Assembly: GCA_009801015.1 (NCBI GenBank)
Contig: VHZZ01003533.1
Location: 1,899-24,244 of the forward strand
From: Silene noctiflora
Lineage: Eukaryota; Streptophyta; Magnoliopsida; Caryophyllales; Caryophyllaceae
Direction of reading: 5' to 3'
Length of the DNA: 22,346 bases
The position numbers and the translations under genes were made by a program. Of this stretch, positions 1 to 9,302 are shown piece after piece. Position 1 is the stretch's first letter, and every line of letters begins with the position of its first letter. The notes below the pieces were generated by a model. That model was not told the DNA's origin. It made no database searches and saw nothing but the letters and a program-made list of their open reading frames with translations.

Positions 1-103
1 TTTAGTAGCCTCCCTGAGGAGATCGACCCTACTTCCGCTAACTTCTGTTAGTTGACCTAGGATTTATTTTTGGTACTTGACGACCGGTATCAATACTTGT
101 GAC

Positions 104-802
104 TTCCGTCTTAGCAAATAATAAATATACCCATACTGAGCGAGAACAATCATCCACAATAGTAAGAAAATACTTAGCACCGCAAGTAGAAACAGTACGA
201 TATGGACCCCAAAGATCGCAATGTATTAAATTAAAAATATCAGACGCAATGTTGTCACTCAAATTGAAACTTGCACGAGTTTGTTTAGCAAGATGACACA
301 CGTCACACACCAAACCTTTATTAACCGAAATAGATTGAGCTAAAGGAATATATTTAACCACATTTGCCCCTGGATGACCGAGCCTTTGATGCCACAAATC
401 ATAAGACCCGAGCGTGTTCACCGTGTTCACCATAGTCAAATTGGTCGAAGACGGCTAGAACAGTCCATCCCGGAGCTCACCTACTCCAATCATCTTCCTC
501 AAGGAACGGTCCTGTATAAAACAACGGTCTTTAGTAAATTGCAACACATAATCATTATCTTCCGTTAATTGAGACACGGAAATTAAATTGCAAGTTAAGT
601 GTGGAACAAATAGAACCCGTCGTAAGACAATATGGCTGTCAATACAAATCGTGCCCATTTTGGCTGCCAAAATCCGTTTCCCATTTGGCAGACCCACGAC
701 CCTCGGAGGGATCACCATACTATCCGTAAATAAGGATAAATCACCGGTAACATGATTAGAAGCACCGGTATCGATAATCCAAGAAACAGACGTACCAGAT
801 AA
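104..802 (-). pseudogene. pol: Copia pol remnant: protease, integrase zinc domain, partial integrase core
   Basis: The frame continues from gag. The protease active-site motif WIIDTGASNHVTGD is at about 740-781, with DTGA at 761-772. The segment to about 458 resembles the remainder of a copia protease and the pre-integrase linker ('LPNGKRI', 'VLFVPHLTCNLISVSQL'). TAG at 455-457 breaks the frame in a region normally reading 'RDGLYYL'. The integrase HHCC zinc domain follows: HQRLGH (about 374-391) and CDVC (about 296-307). The core begins with HCDLWGPY, whose Asp is the first catalytic acid, then VDDCSR. Homology ends at about 103, before the second catalytic Asp, so the core is incomplete. Confidence 0.85.
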
Positions 803-1876
803 TCAGTCGGAGGAAACAGTATGAAGAGCATTAACATGGACCAGATCGTCACCATGTGACCCAGACCCCGAGCTAGTATGTACACTTGCACTCATGCTTG
901 CAGGGGAACCTGCTCCTGTACCCTTGCTACGACGTAATTCAGCCAAAGTCCGAGGCCGACTTCCCCACCAATCCGGAAACTTATTGATTTTAATGAAACA
1001 AGATTTTAAATCATGCCCATTAATTTGACAGTGATCACAAAACAGTTTTCGACGTTCTAATTTGTCCTTTTCACGCAAAGCCTTCCAATCAGAAGAAGTG
1101 CGTGAGACCCCGGGTACGGCATAGGCTACGACATCAGCCACATCAGTAGGTGGCGAAGCATCATGAAGCAGTCGTTCAGCCTGGAGTACGGCATGGTATC
1201 CGCGATTAAGAGAAGGGAGGGGGTCAAGCTGAAATTGTTGGTTGCGGAGGGGTCCGTACAAGCTACGGTCTAGGCCCATAAAAAATTGGTGGAGGCGTTC
1301 ATTATCGAGTCTCTTAATGGCTTTGGCAGCGATGTCACAAGTGTATTTACCGCATTCACACGCAAACGGGGGTTCATGAATGGTAAGGGCATCCCAAAGC
1401 GTTTTTAATTTACTGTAATATTCAGTAACTGACATACCTTTTTTCTGCCGACATTCACCGAGTTCAGTTTTTAAGGAATAAATCGACGTACCATCAATCA
1501 CGGCGAAGCGTTCCTCCAAGTCCCCCCACATTGTTGTTGCATCCTCGACATACGGAACACTCTCAAGAACAGACGGGGCAATTGTAGCCCGAAGCCAGGA
1601 GACAATGGTACAATAAACAACCTCCCATTGCTCAAGGAGAAACGCATCTGTCGGTTTTACAACAGTACCGTCGCAGAAACCAAATTTCCGACGAGATTTC
1701 AGTGCCATTCGCATCGAACGACTCCATTCATCATAGTTATGATCTTTTAAGAGAACGATAGAAAGTTTGAGATTTGGGAGATCCCCTGAACCGAGATAAA
1801 ACGGAGATAGGGGATCAATTCGGGGTGCGGAAGATTCCGATTGAGAAATATAAGAAGCATCTTCACCAGTAGTCAT
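803..1876 (-). CDS. gag: Copia gag (nucleocapsid) protein, 357 aa, of a decayed element
   Basis: Gag coats the element's RNA and forms its virus-like particle. The N-terminal part (about residues 20-75) is the gag_3-type segment, with a Leu/Tyr/Trp-containing 'NYDEWSRSMRMAL' core. Residues about 80-235 match the UBN2-type gag body. A CCHC zinc knuckle of form CX2CX4HX4C lies at C280, C283, H288 and C293, followed by FPDWW, frequent after the knuckle in plant copia gags. The tail is Ser/Gly-rich. The start Met follows the primer-binding site by about 70 nt. The frame ends at TGA 803-805, directly before protease in the same frame, so this is gag cut from gag-pol by a stop: either a mutation or, less likely, a readthrough site. 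Confidence 0.88.
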   Translation of the reverse strand: MTTGEDASYISQSESSAPRIDPLSPFYLGSGDLPNLKLSIVLLKDHNYDEWSRSMRMALKSRRKFGFCDGTVVKPTDAFLLEQWEVVYCTIVSWLRATIAPSVLESVPYVEDATTMWGDLEERFAVIDGTSIYSLKTELGECRQKKGMSVTEYYSKLKTLWDALTIHEPPFACECGKYTCDIAAKAIKRLDNERLHQFFMGLDRSLYGPLRNQQFQLDPLPSLNRGYHAVLQAERLLHDASPPTDVADVVAYAVPGVSRTSSDWKALREKDKLERRKLFCDHCQINGHDLKSCFIKINKFPDWWGSRPRTLAELRRSKGTGAGSPASMSASVHTSSGSGSHGDDLVHVNALHTVSSD

Positions 1877-1946
1877 GGCAAGAAGATGAAGAATTTGTTT
1901 GATGTTTTGTGTTTTATTTTTGTGGTTGTAAAAAAAAAAAAAAAAA

Positions 1947-1963
1947 TTGGCTCTATGATACCA
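1947..1963 (-). other. Primer-binding site for minus-strand DNA synthesis
   Basis: On the - strand the sequence directly after the LTR is TGGTATCATAGAGCCA, closely resembling the TGGTATCAGAGCC site complementary to the 3' end of initiator methionine tRNA in plant copia elements. It carries a two-base insertion (AT) relative to the common form. An A run (1930-1946 on the + strand) lies between it and the gag leader. Confidence 0.75.
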
Positions 1964-2095
1964 TGTTAGCTAATGAAGCATGAAACAGAGAAGTAAGAAC
2001 AGAGGAGAGGAGAATGTAATTGCGTGCCTTTCTCATTTGATAACTTTCCAATTTAAAATACACAAGATAGAGCATATCGCTTAGAATCCGTAACA
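1964..2095 (-). repeat. Candidate 5' LTR (132 bp) of the copia element
   Basis: The segment is bounded by TGTTA and TAACA, the TG...CA form of an LTR, and lies directly next to the primer-binding site. On the - strand it has an AT-rich TATA-like stretch in its first half and a pyrimidine-rich second half. The five bases beyond the outer end (AGAAT, 2096-2100) would be one copy of the target duplication. The 3' LTR is absent, so the outer border rests only on the short inverted termini. Confidence 0.6.
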
Positions 2096-2100
2096 AGAAT

Positions 2101-2462
2101 GATTTGTTACCCAAAACTAATTGCTAGTAAATAGGAAAGGATTACTAAAAATGAGGAACAAATATTGTGCTAATATATTTCGCACAATATTCGTCTAATA
2201 AAGATTTCAGTGTATTACCACAAAGGTTGTTCAGGTTGAAAGACTTGGTGTACATTATAGATTTGTAATGTAGGATGATGCATGAGAGTTTCCTCTTTAA
2301 TGTAGACATGTAATTTATATTTGACTTTATTACTTCCCTAAAGGCCACTTTATGAAATGTAGACTTTTAGTTGAGCTAAAAAAAAAGCAAAAAAAAAAAA
2401 AAAAAGAAAAAAAAAACTCGAAGTATGAACACAGTGGCGGACGCGGGTTCCGTCTCAGGGAA
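2101..2462. other. Intergenic, AT-rich; A-rich tract
   Basis: No gene is supported here. The stretch at about 2379-2417 is an interrupted poly(A) run. Short open frames are non-conserved in appearance. Confidence 0.5.
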
Positions 2463-2508
2463 GTTGCCGGAATTATGATAAAAGAAATGAAATCATCATA
2501 GAAGACGG

Positions 2509-2806
2509 GTGCCAGAATTATGATATTTTTTTATCGACAACAATAAACCGATTATATTAAAGAAACAGAGAAACACATACAAAAGTTTAGCCTGTAGCTA
2601 AGCTTAGAGATCAGTGTCGATAAAGAACAAGTAAATTATGTATTTCCTGCAACGAATGCCACAAGGAAACCGGTACTGGCAACGACAATGTCGGAACGGA
2701 AGATAGTTTTCGACATGAAACCTGAAAAGAGACGGAAGCAAAATATGTAGACCGGGTTGTATGCAATAGTGAGTAAAAGCGCTTTAATGTGTGCCAGAAT
2801 TATGAT
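2509..2806 (-). pseudogene. 5'-truncated retrocopy flanked by 16-bp direct repeats
   Basis: A 16-bp sequence, GTGCCAGAATTATGAT, occurs exactly at 2509-2524 and 2791-2806. Between them, read on the - strand, is a 266-bp insert with an open frame ending in TAA near 2636, then a non-coding tail ending in seven A (2526-2532 as T on the + strand) directly before the repeat. A long perfect target duplication plus a 3' A tail is the signature of LINE-mediated retroposition. The frame, about 55 codons, is hydrophobic and ends FLVAFVAGNT; I do not recognise it. It could be the 3' end of a host mRNA or of a LINE. A diverged third copy of the 16-mer lies at 2464-2479. Confidence 0.5.
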
Positions 2807-3600
2807 AATTAATAACAAAATGAAAATTCTTCTTTCGCTTTAAAAGACTCCACTACTCGTTACCAACTGCTATTAAATTTTACTCCGACACGTACTAAGA
2901 CTCCGCACCATAAATTCTCTAACTACGCCAATGCAAGTATCAAATCGAGATTTAATACTTTAGCATAAAACAAATAGCAGCCTAAATTTTGATGTGCTTG
3001 GGATCATATATGGATTAATGAGATATAAATGGGCAATTCTAAATTCCTGATAACTAGATGATGTGATTTTTGGATGATGATAGGACAATTGAATTGAAGT
3101 TGTAGTATCCCGTACAATTATCTAACAATGTGCCTATACATTGACTTGTGACTTTCATCTTTGGGCATAGAAAATGAAATCTCTTCCTTTTTTTCCTTGC
3201 ATTGTCATCTATTTGCAACTACTTGTGATCTTGTGATTACTCAATCTCGATCTCCTATTCTATTTTCGTGTCTCAACTTGTGTCTTACTACCTTTAGCCT
3301 TTGACACATACCCTCTTATTATTTTTACACAATTACTTAATGCTCATGTGTCAAATGGAGAAATAGTGGAACACAAGATGGAACACGGAAATGAGACAGA
3401 GAATCTGGACTCGTAATTACTGGCTTAAATTGAACTTGATTTTTGAGAATCCATTTTGTGGTTGAACTTGATTTAGCATCTCTTAATCACTGTAGATTCA
3501 CTGTTCATGATTGCAGGCACCACATTTAGCTCATCTCAATGAGCTGTGTTGAAGTAGCCCACTTGAATGATGGTGAGACTTATTTTGTTTACAGGGCAAT
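2807..3600. other. Intergenic, no gene seen
   Basis: AT-rich sequence with short stop-riddled frames in all directions. I see no protein motif, RNA gene or clear repeat. Confidence 0.5.
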
Positions 3601-3772
3601 TCTCATTTGTGACGGAAGGTATCCGTCACTTTGAGAAGACGGGTACCAAATTGTGAGACAAAAGACCCATGAGAGGAGAGAGGAAAGCAAGTGGAGGGGT
3701 GCCCCACCTTTTGCTTTATTCATTTTATGAGTGGCATTATCCGTCACAAATACCGACCCGTCACAAGGGAGA
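3601..3772. mobile_element. MITE-like element with TTGTGACGG termini (172 bp)
   Basis: The ends are inverted repeats: TCTCATTTGTGACGG at 3601-3615 and CCGTCACAAGGGAGA at 3758-3772, matching at 13 of 15 positions when one is complemented. Inner CCGTCAC copies at about 3621-3628 and 3740-3747 repeat the motif inside the ends. The interior is non-coding. The superfamily and target duplication are not clear, so the exact borders may lie a few bases further out. Confidence 0.55.
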
Positions 3773-4885
3773 CGCTTTGTTGTTTACACCCCATGTTTTT
3801 GTCCATACTCGAGTCGTTTGGATCACAAATGCGACAAAAGTTTAGAGTTGGACTCAGTTATCTCTTGATCGACATGATTAGAAAAGCTCATATAGGAGCA
3901 GACGATTCAGGACCTAGCAAGGGGAGTTTTAATACGGTTGCATTTTCACAAAATTCAAAACCTCAAGACCAACTTTAACTCGTTAACAACGAGATTTTAC
4001 ATTGAATGATGGTTAACCAATTTTTATTTGTGACCATCCACTTTAGTCCAGGTTAAAGTCAGTATTAGAATCATCGCACTTGGGTGGCAAAGCTATTCAT
4101 CCCGAGTTTTTACATGGCTGCATGCCTGCATAAATAAGAAACTCGAGACCTGGCCTTTGTTTACTGTTTAGTTAAATTGACTTCAATCGTTCACCAGTTG
4201 ATCTATGTAATAATTGATGTTTTGGTTGAATGATGGTGAAGTTGAAGAAAGCAAATTGAAAAGAATTTGTGAGTGAAAGTGATAGACTGATAGTTCACTG
4301 GATATCCTCTGCTGTACTCCCAAATATTCTGTTTTAAGGTCAGATTTACTCATCATTCCTTAATAAAAGCCAAACCAAATCTTCACTCTTTTACCCTTTT
4401 TTCGGTTGTTCAACTACTTACTCAATTGAAACGTAAAGAATCAGTTGAGTCAGAAGGAGTATTTCGTTAAATTTCTACAGTAAAAGTGTGATCAGGCGAG
4501 TGAATTAGTAATTTCATTTATAGTGAATCTTGTTTAAGACAGTTGTATGTGTAATGATACAATAAAGCAATAAACCCTAGTATTAAATGAGTAAGACAAC
4601 ACTAATCGACTTCAATTCATGACTTGGTTAGATAAATACAACGGTTTTAGACAAGTACAGTACACGATCGCTTGGCCAGGATAAGAGCTTCTAATTTTGT
4701 TCATACTTGTATAATTCCATGATTGTGGAGGACCAACAAAGAAGAAAGACCTGGTTGTGATTAGCTGACCCCTCTTCTCTTCCCATTTTTTATGGTCAGC
4801 CACAGAAACTGTCTTTCTACATTTATAGTTCCTTCCAAAAGATTGATCAACTCTTTAACGACCCGACCATGGCACTGTACTGCAT
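3773..4885. other. Intergenic, no gene supported
   Basis: No coding region, tRNA or convincing repeat is visible. A weak Stowaway-like pair (TACTCC near 4315 and GGAGTA near 4457) is too short to call. Confidence 0.5.
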
Positions 4886-4889
4886 TAAA

Positions 4890-5197
4890 TATCGGGTTCA
4901 GTATTGATCATCATGCGCCTACAAGGCCTTGGTTGCATTGTAGGAAGTTTTAGTGGCCAGTATTTGAACCAAATACATTGCCTCGTCTGCTAACTTCGTT
5001 CCAATCACATCCACTCGGCCACTGTAGATGATAGCACTCTACGAACTTGAACCAATTCTCGAAAATGAATCTAGTACCGACCTATCTGAGCCTATTGCGG
5101 CTAAATGTTAGTCACAAGGACAAATTTAATACTAACGTGATTTGAACCAAGGTCATGAGTATCATCCTTTATGACTTTACCAGCTACCTGACACCTG
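4890..5197 (-). mobile_element. tRNA-derived SINE-like unit with three A/B-box pairs
   Basis: Read on the - strand, this stretch contains RNA polymerase III promoter-like boxes in series. Module 1: A box TAGCTGGTAAAG (5175-5186) and B box GGTTCAAATCA (5138-5148). Module 2: TAGGCTCAGATAGG (5081-5094) and GGTTCAAGTTC (5043-5053). Module 3: TGGCCGAGTGG (5011-5021), very close to a tRNA-Ser/Leu A box, and GGTTCAAATAC (4960-4970). Module 3 also has acceptor-like complementary ends, AGTGGCC with GGCCACT. No cloverleaf is intact, so these are not tRNA genes. No target duplication or clean tail was found, so both borders are approximate. Confidence 0.6.
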
Positions 5198-5219
5198 TTC
5201 TACCATCAATGTGGTCACT

Positions 5220-5598
5220 ACTCCACCTCAAAATGAGATTGCAGAACATCCAAAATGCTTACAAAATTTAATTTGCACAATATTAATTTTGTGTCACAAC
5301 CTAGATTTAATATTCCGTCTCCCGTATATGTGTGGTTAAATCTCCTCCTCAGAAAGAATAATATCTCATGTTTCTAATTAATTGTCTGTCTAGTTTAGCT
5401 CTAATTATTCTTCTATCCAATTATGCCATATTGTCCCCTTTACTGTACATTTGATTACTAATAGTTCATATTGTCTGGACTTATGATTTAGTGTATTCTT
5501 TTGGGCTGACCTGTATGTGTTTATTAGCCCTGTCTTATTCTCTCTGATTGTGTCCTCCATTACAGTGAACACTAAAATCATCTTTGACGGTCTTGCTT
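5220..5598. other. Intergenic, no gene seen
   Basis: AT-rich sequence without a recognisable coding, RNA or repeat signal. Confidence 0.5.
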
Positions 5599-5630
5599 GT
5601 GAGTTGTGAGTTGTGAGTTGTGAGTTGTGA
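5599..5630 (+). repeat. Heptamer tandem repeat GTGAGTT, four units
   Basis: Four perfect copies of GTGAGTT occupy 5599-5626, followed by a partial copy GTGA. This is a small minisatellite. It is unlike the plant telomere heptamer TTTAGGG. Confidence 0.9.
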
Positions 5631-5699
5631 CGGTCATAAACTTGTAACCTCTCACAACCTCCCTCCCACTTGCTCCTTGTAAGGTCACAAGTTTGTGAA

Positions 5700-5792
5700 T
5701 CATCTCCCGCCACTCAATTTTGTGTGAGGTCATAAGCTTGTAACACAAGCTCCATATCTCATTTTAATCATCTTCCGCCACTCAATTTTGTG
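5700..5792 (+). repeat. 25-bp direct repeats, spaced 68 bp
   Basis: A 25-bp segment beginning TCATCTCCCGCCACTC at 5700-5724 recurs at 5768-5792 with a single C/T difference. A related pair, GGTCATAA(A/G)CTTGTAAC, occurs near 5632 and 5729. Together they suggest a degenerate tandem duplication of roughly 70-100 bp units. Confidence 0.7.
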
Positions 5793-5829
5793 AACCGTGA
5801 CTCTTGTGAGAGTTTCGCGAGTGACATTA

Positions 5830-6916
5830 TGACCACCTATATATCATAGTCCGAAAATATTTCGCAGTATATAGCTTCTTTTTGGTCATCCAATACATTC
5901 GAGTTTGTACGTTATTCAGATTTAAAATGTGTTTCAAGTCCCTTAGAGCAACTTCAATGGTTGCATTTAGAGACCTGCTTGCAAATATTAAAAATTGTCA
6001 AGTGGTATGCTTACCACTAGAGTACAAAAAATACGTCCTGCTTGCAAGCGGGTGTAGCTTTGTAAAGCTATGTAGCTTGACCATTAAAAATAATAAAATA
6101 AGTAATTAAAGAACATTAAAATAAGTTATATTACAATATTTATTTGTTAGGGGGACTTTTTAAGCTAGATCTATTGTAATTTATTATTGAAGAGAGTTGT
6201 AGCTTAAAAGGTTTGTTGCTTAGAAAAAATATGGAGCAAGACAAGCTACAAGGTCTTTGAAACATACTCCGTATTTGTTAAACCTAACAATCAATTCCTG
6301 TAATTTACTTAATATACGTATAATTTTGTTACAACTTATTCCGTATAACAGAGTCTCATAAGTGATACTCCATATTAGTCTAACCCATCAATAACAAGAA
6401 GCACAATAATAAGCACTTGTGTAGTTGTGTTATTTACATTTAAAATCTATTTTGACAACCCAATATCATACATTCTTTTTGTCTCATAATAAGTGATTGA
6501 GACAGAGTATTACCGTAAGTCTCGAACCCATCCATGTAAATTCCACGTTCAGAGGATGTAAATGTTTCTTGTTCAAACATAGGTGTGGTGGATGATATGG
6601 GAATTTCATATCTGAAATTTTATTATTTAAAAAAAAAAAACAAAACAAAAATTCGGTTCGATTTATATTGATTAATTACATTGTCATGATTAGTAATTCG
6701 TCATTTTGATTTTAGAAATAAAAATAAAAAACTGATTCACTTTACTTCTATTAGTTTAACTTTTTTGACTAAGCAATTCATCATTTTCTATTCATTTTAT
6801 TTCAATTAGATATCATTTAGTTTGTGGGTGGGGGGGATTGGTGGCCCACGACCCCACTAGAGTGTGTCATCCTGGACTCCGACTCGCTGTCGGAATTGCG
6901 AGAACTCCTCGATAAT
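5830..6916. other. Intergenic, no gene supported
   Basis: A possible transposon-like end AGAGCAACTTCAATGG lies near 5945, but no convincing partner was found. A short GC-richer patch at about 6828-6910 breaks the AT-rich background. Its - strand reads a short open frame (EEFSQFRQRVGVQDDTL then stop) that I cannot assign. Confidence 0.4.
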
Positions 6917-6925
6917 CATCGATGT

Positions 6926-8119
6926 GAAAAATTACAAATAACCAATCTATATTTACTTATTTTTACAAATAATTAACCATCATGTATTTGCACTTTTACA
7001 AATAACCCCAAACATTCATCTAAACTTCTCAATCACCACAATATATTTACCCCGACACTTATTTTTTTTATTTCCCAACTCGTTAAGTAACATTTTACGT
7101 AAAATTCCCATAATACCCTTCCCTCAATCAATCCCAAACATATCAATGTCCTTTGTGAAAATCATCACCAATACTCCCAAACTTATGAAACCCTAAATCC
7201 CGAAATGGTTAATCCCTAAATAATTCACAAAGATCCATTAATGAATCACTGCCAATTAATCCCTAATTAAATTCATCGTCTAGCAAAAACAGAATTCAAG
7301 TTCCTGAATGAGCATGTAGTCCAAGGCCATAATTCAACCTTAAAGTTGTTAAATAGCCAATCCATGAACATGCAGTGTTACGTTGATGTCACAAAAGGGC
7401 TATTTGTTCTTCATTTTCTTAAGAGAATTATTCATAGCAGTTTTAGGCTTTTAGCAGACATCCACTTCTTCAATGAAGAAGCATTCCTCATAAAAGGGTA
7501 GCTTTCACTTATTTCGACTCGGCGCTGCGAAGCTTTACTAACCTCGACATCTCTCGTAGTACTCGCTACTTGATCGCCATTTTTCGGAGAACCACCTGAC
7601 CCCCTTTTTTTTGTTCATCAAAAAAGGTACCAGTGGAAATACAACTGAAAGTACATATCTCATCGGGTTCACTATTGGAGTTTTCCCTTTGAAATACATT
7701 TCCTGGCAGGACTCGAGAAATGTTAAAGGCATTGTCGTTACTACCACCCACAAGCTGTGTCCATGACGATTTCTGCAACCATGAGCTACTCGTTGTGCTT
7801 CAATTGATTGATGGATGTTTGTGAATTAAGGGATTAACAATTTGGGATTTATTTAGGGTTTCATAAGTTTGGGAATATTGGTGATAATTTTTACAAGGGA
7901 TATTGGTATGCTTGGAGTAATAGAGGGAAGGATATTATGGGCATTTTACGTAAAACGTTACTTAACGAGTTGGGAAATAAGAAAACCAAGTGTCGGGGCA
8001 AATGTACGGTGATGATTGGGAAGTTTAGATGAAAGTTTAGGGGTTATTTGTAAAAAAACAAATACATGGATTTTATTTCAAAAAATACGCAAATACGTGG
8101 TAATTATTTGTAATGTTTC
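6926..8119. mobile_element. Mutator-like element with ~320-bp inverted repeats, non-autonomous
   Basis: The left arm (6926 to about 7248) and right arm (about 7801-8119) are inverted copies across their whole length. Shared blocks include TTTCCCAACTCGTTAAGTAA, a stretch with TTTTACGTAAAA, and CAAACTTATGAAACCCTAAA. Termini read GAAA(A/C)ATTACAAATAA. The 9 bases outside each end, CATCGATGT (6917-6925) and CATAGATTT (8120-8128), agree at 7 of 9, fitting the 9-bp duplication typical of Mutator elements. The roughly 550-bp centre has only short frames and no transposase, so the element would depend on a partner copy. The divergence of the arms shows it is not recent. Confidence 0.85.
7249..7800 (-). 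other. Unassigned core of the Mutator-like element, possibly captured sequence
   Basis: On the - strand a frame from about 7778 to 7566 runs about 70 codons (SSWTQLVGGSNDNAFNIS near the start, TGTFFDEQKKGGQ near the end). A second frame overlaps it. Neither resembles MURA transposase. Such elements often carry pieces of host genes; whether this is one cannot be decided by reading alone. Confidence 0.3.
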
Positions 8120-8148
8120 CATAGATTTAAAGCACTAATAGTATACTA

Positions 8149-9001
8149 TAGAGGTGATCATGGGCCGGGCCGGGGTTGGGTCGGGCCGAGTCAATAAATT
8201 CAACCCAGATAATCAGGCCGAGCTGGGCCGGGCCAAATTTTTGGGCCTCTTTGGTTGGCCCAAGCCCGACCAAACGGGCTTTTGGGCTAGTTCGGGACAT
8301 TGCGGGCTTCTTTGTAATGTATATATAGTTAGTTAATAGTTATGATAACCTCCTATATCCATAAACTCCTTTCCGAAAGAGAACATTTGTGTTCGTAATG
8401 GGATTCTAGAACTTGTTTATCCATACTAAATAAAGTATGTCTTGTAAAGAATTCCGGGAAATTGTATTATAAAGTAGAAGGGCGCTTTACATGTAATCTT
8501 TATAGATTAAGCCAAATTAACATATTGTAAACCAAACTAATGGATTTTAGTGAGCGAGTTTTGTCATGTATGCCTCATGTAAAAGTGTTAAATATTTGTA
8601 CATCCACGGTAAGTTAAACTAATATCTTCACTTTGACAATGATGGAATGATAGTGGTGTGTTAATATGGCAGGTATGTGTAGGCAAATTCGGGCAGTAGT
8701 ATATACTGAAATTATTAGTTTGTCAGTTTTAAACCATTAGTAATTTTATACTATTAATTGTGGATGCTGAAATGATTAATGCCTAAAACAATGAATTTGT
8801 TTCATCTTAACGTATAAGAACGGGCCGGGCCGTGCAAAAATTCGGGCCAAAAGCTTGGCCCATACCCGGCCCTAAAGATCCATCGGGCTTTTATGGGCTG
8901 AGCCATGGGCTTTTTCGGGCCTAATTTTATGGCCCAAGCCCGTGAAAAAATTGGCTTGGGCCGGGCCGGGCCAACGGGTTTGGGCCATTTGATCACCTCT
9001 A
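8149..9001. mobile_element. Non-autonomous hAT-like element (853 bp) with GGGCC-rich ends
   Basis: Perfect 12-bp terminal inverted repeats TAGAGGTGATCA lie at 8149-8160 and, complemented, at 8990-9001. The flanking octamers GTATACTA (8141-8148) and ATATACTA (9002-9009) agree at 7 of 8, matching the 8-bp duplication of hAT transposons. The subterminal 150-180 bp on each side are packed with GGGCC, CGGGCC and GGCCCAAGCCCG motifs, strongly GC-rich against an AT-rich centre (about 8310-8815). No transposase frame is present. Confidence 0.85.
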
Positions 9002-9048
9002 ATATACTACAAAGGGTATTTTGTGTAATGGAGTTGCTCTTTCATGTA

Positions 9049-9302
9049 CTCCCTCCTATTCCCGATAATTGTCCCATTTGGACAATGGCACGAAAATTAA
9101 GGAATAGAGTTAAATAATGAAATGTATTGTATAAGGGTAAGAATATAGGTGGGGTAGTGAGTTAATAAGATGGGTTAATTGTGGGTTGGGTAGTAATATG
9201 TGTAAAGTAACAAGGGTAGCATGGTAATTATTGTAGACAATGAGACATTATTGTGAATAGACGAAAATGAACAATGGGACAATTATGTAGAATAGGAAGG
9301 AG
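9049..9302. mobile_element. Stowaway (Tc1/mariner) MITE, 254 bp
   Basis: The left end CTCCCTCCTATTC and the right end GAATAGGAAGGAG (complement CTCCTTCCTATTC) carry the CTCCCTCC-type termini of Stowaway elements. Similarity extends further inward (ATAATTGTCCCAT on both arms). The element is flanked by TA at 9047-9048 and 9303-9304, the expected target duplication. It has no coding capacity. Confidence 0.88.

Larger units (their letters stand above)
1..2095 (-). mobile_element. Ty1/copia LTR retrotransposon, 5' half, decayed
   Basis: Reading the - strand from 2095 to 1, the order is LTR, primer-binding site, gag, protease, integrase zinc-binding domain and start of the integrase core. This protease-integrase order is that of Ty1/copia, not Ty3/gypsy. 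All coding pieces share one frame, as expected for a copia gag-pol polyprotein, but TGA at 803-805 and TAG at 455-457 interrupt it. Homology stops just after the first part of the integrase core, near 103. The remaining bases to the window edge give stops and no copia sequence, so the element is either deleted there or joined to another repeat. Reverse transcriptase, RNase H and the 3' LTR are not in the window. The element is probably inactive. Confidence 0.9.

Noticed and set aside
3691..3978. 95-codon open frame on the + strand
   Set aside because: It begins inside the MITE-like element and runs into non-coding sequence, with no protein motif.
4315..4461. Possible Stowaway MITE (TACTCC ... 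GGAGTA)
   Set aside because: Only about six terminal bases match and the inner arms do not align.
4612..4803. 63-codon frame on the - strand
   Set aside because: No recognisable domain, no splice context and no neighbouring exon; probably chance.
4951..5024. tRNA gene (TGGCCGAGTGG and GGTTCAAATAC with complementary ends)
   Set aside because: No anticodon stem or correct arm lengths; better explained as part of a SINE-like unit.
5945..9042. One large element bounded by AGAGCAACTTCAATGG and TAATGGAGTTGCTCT
   Set aside because: The ends match only partly, are 3.1 kb apart and enclose unrelated transposons; likely coincidence or two separate fragments.
8154..9117. Gly/Pro-rich open frames on both strands
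   Set aside because: They are translations of the GGGCC-rich ends of the hAT-like element.
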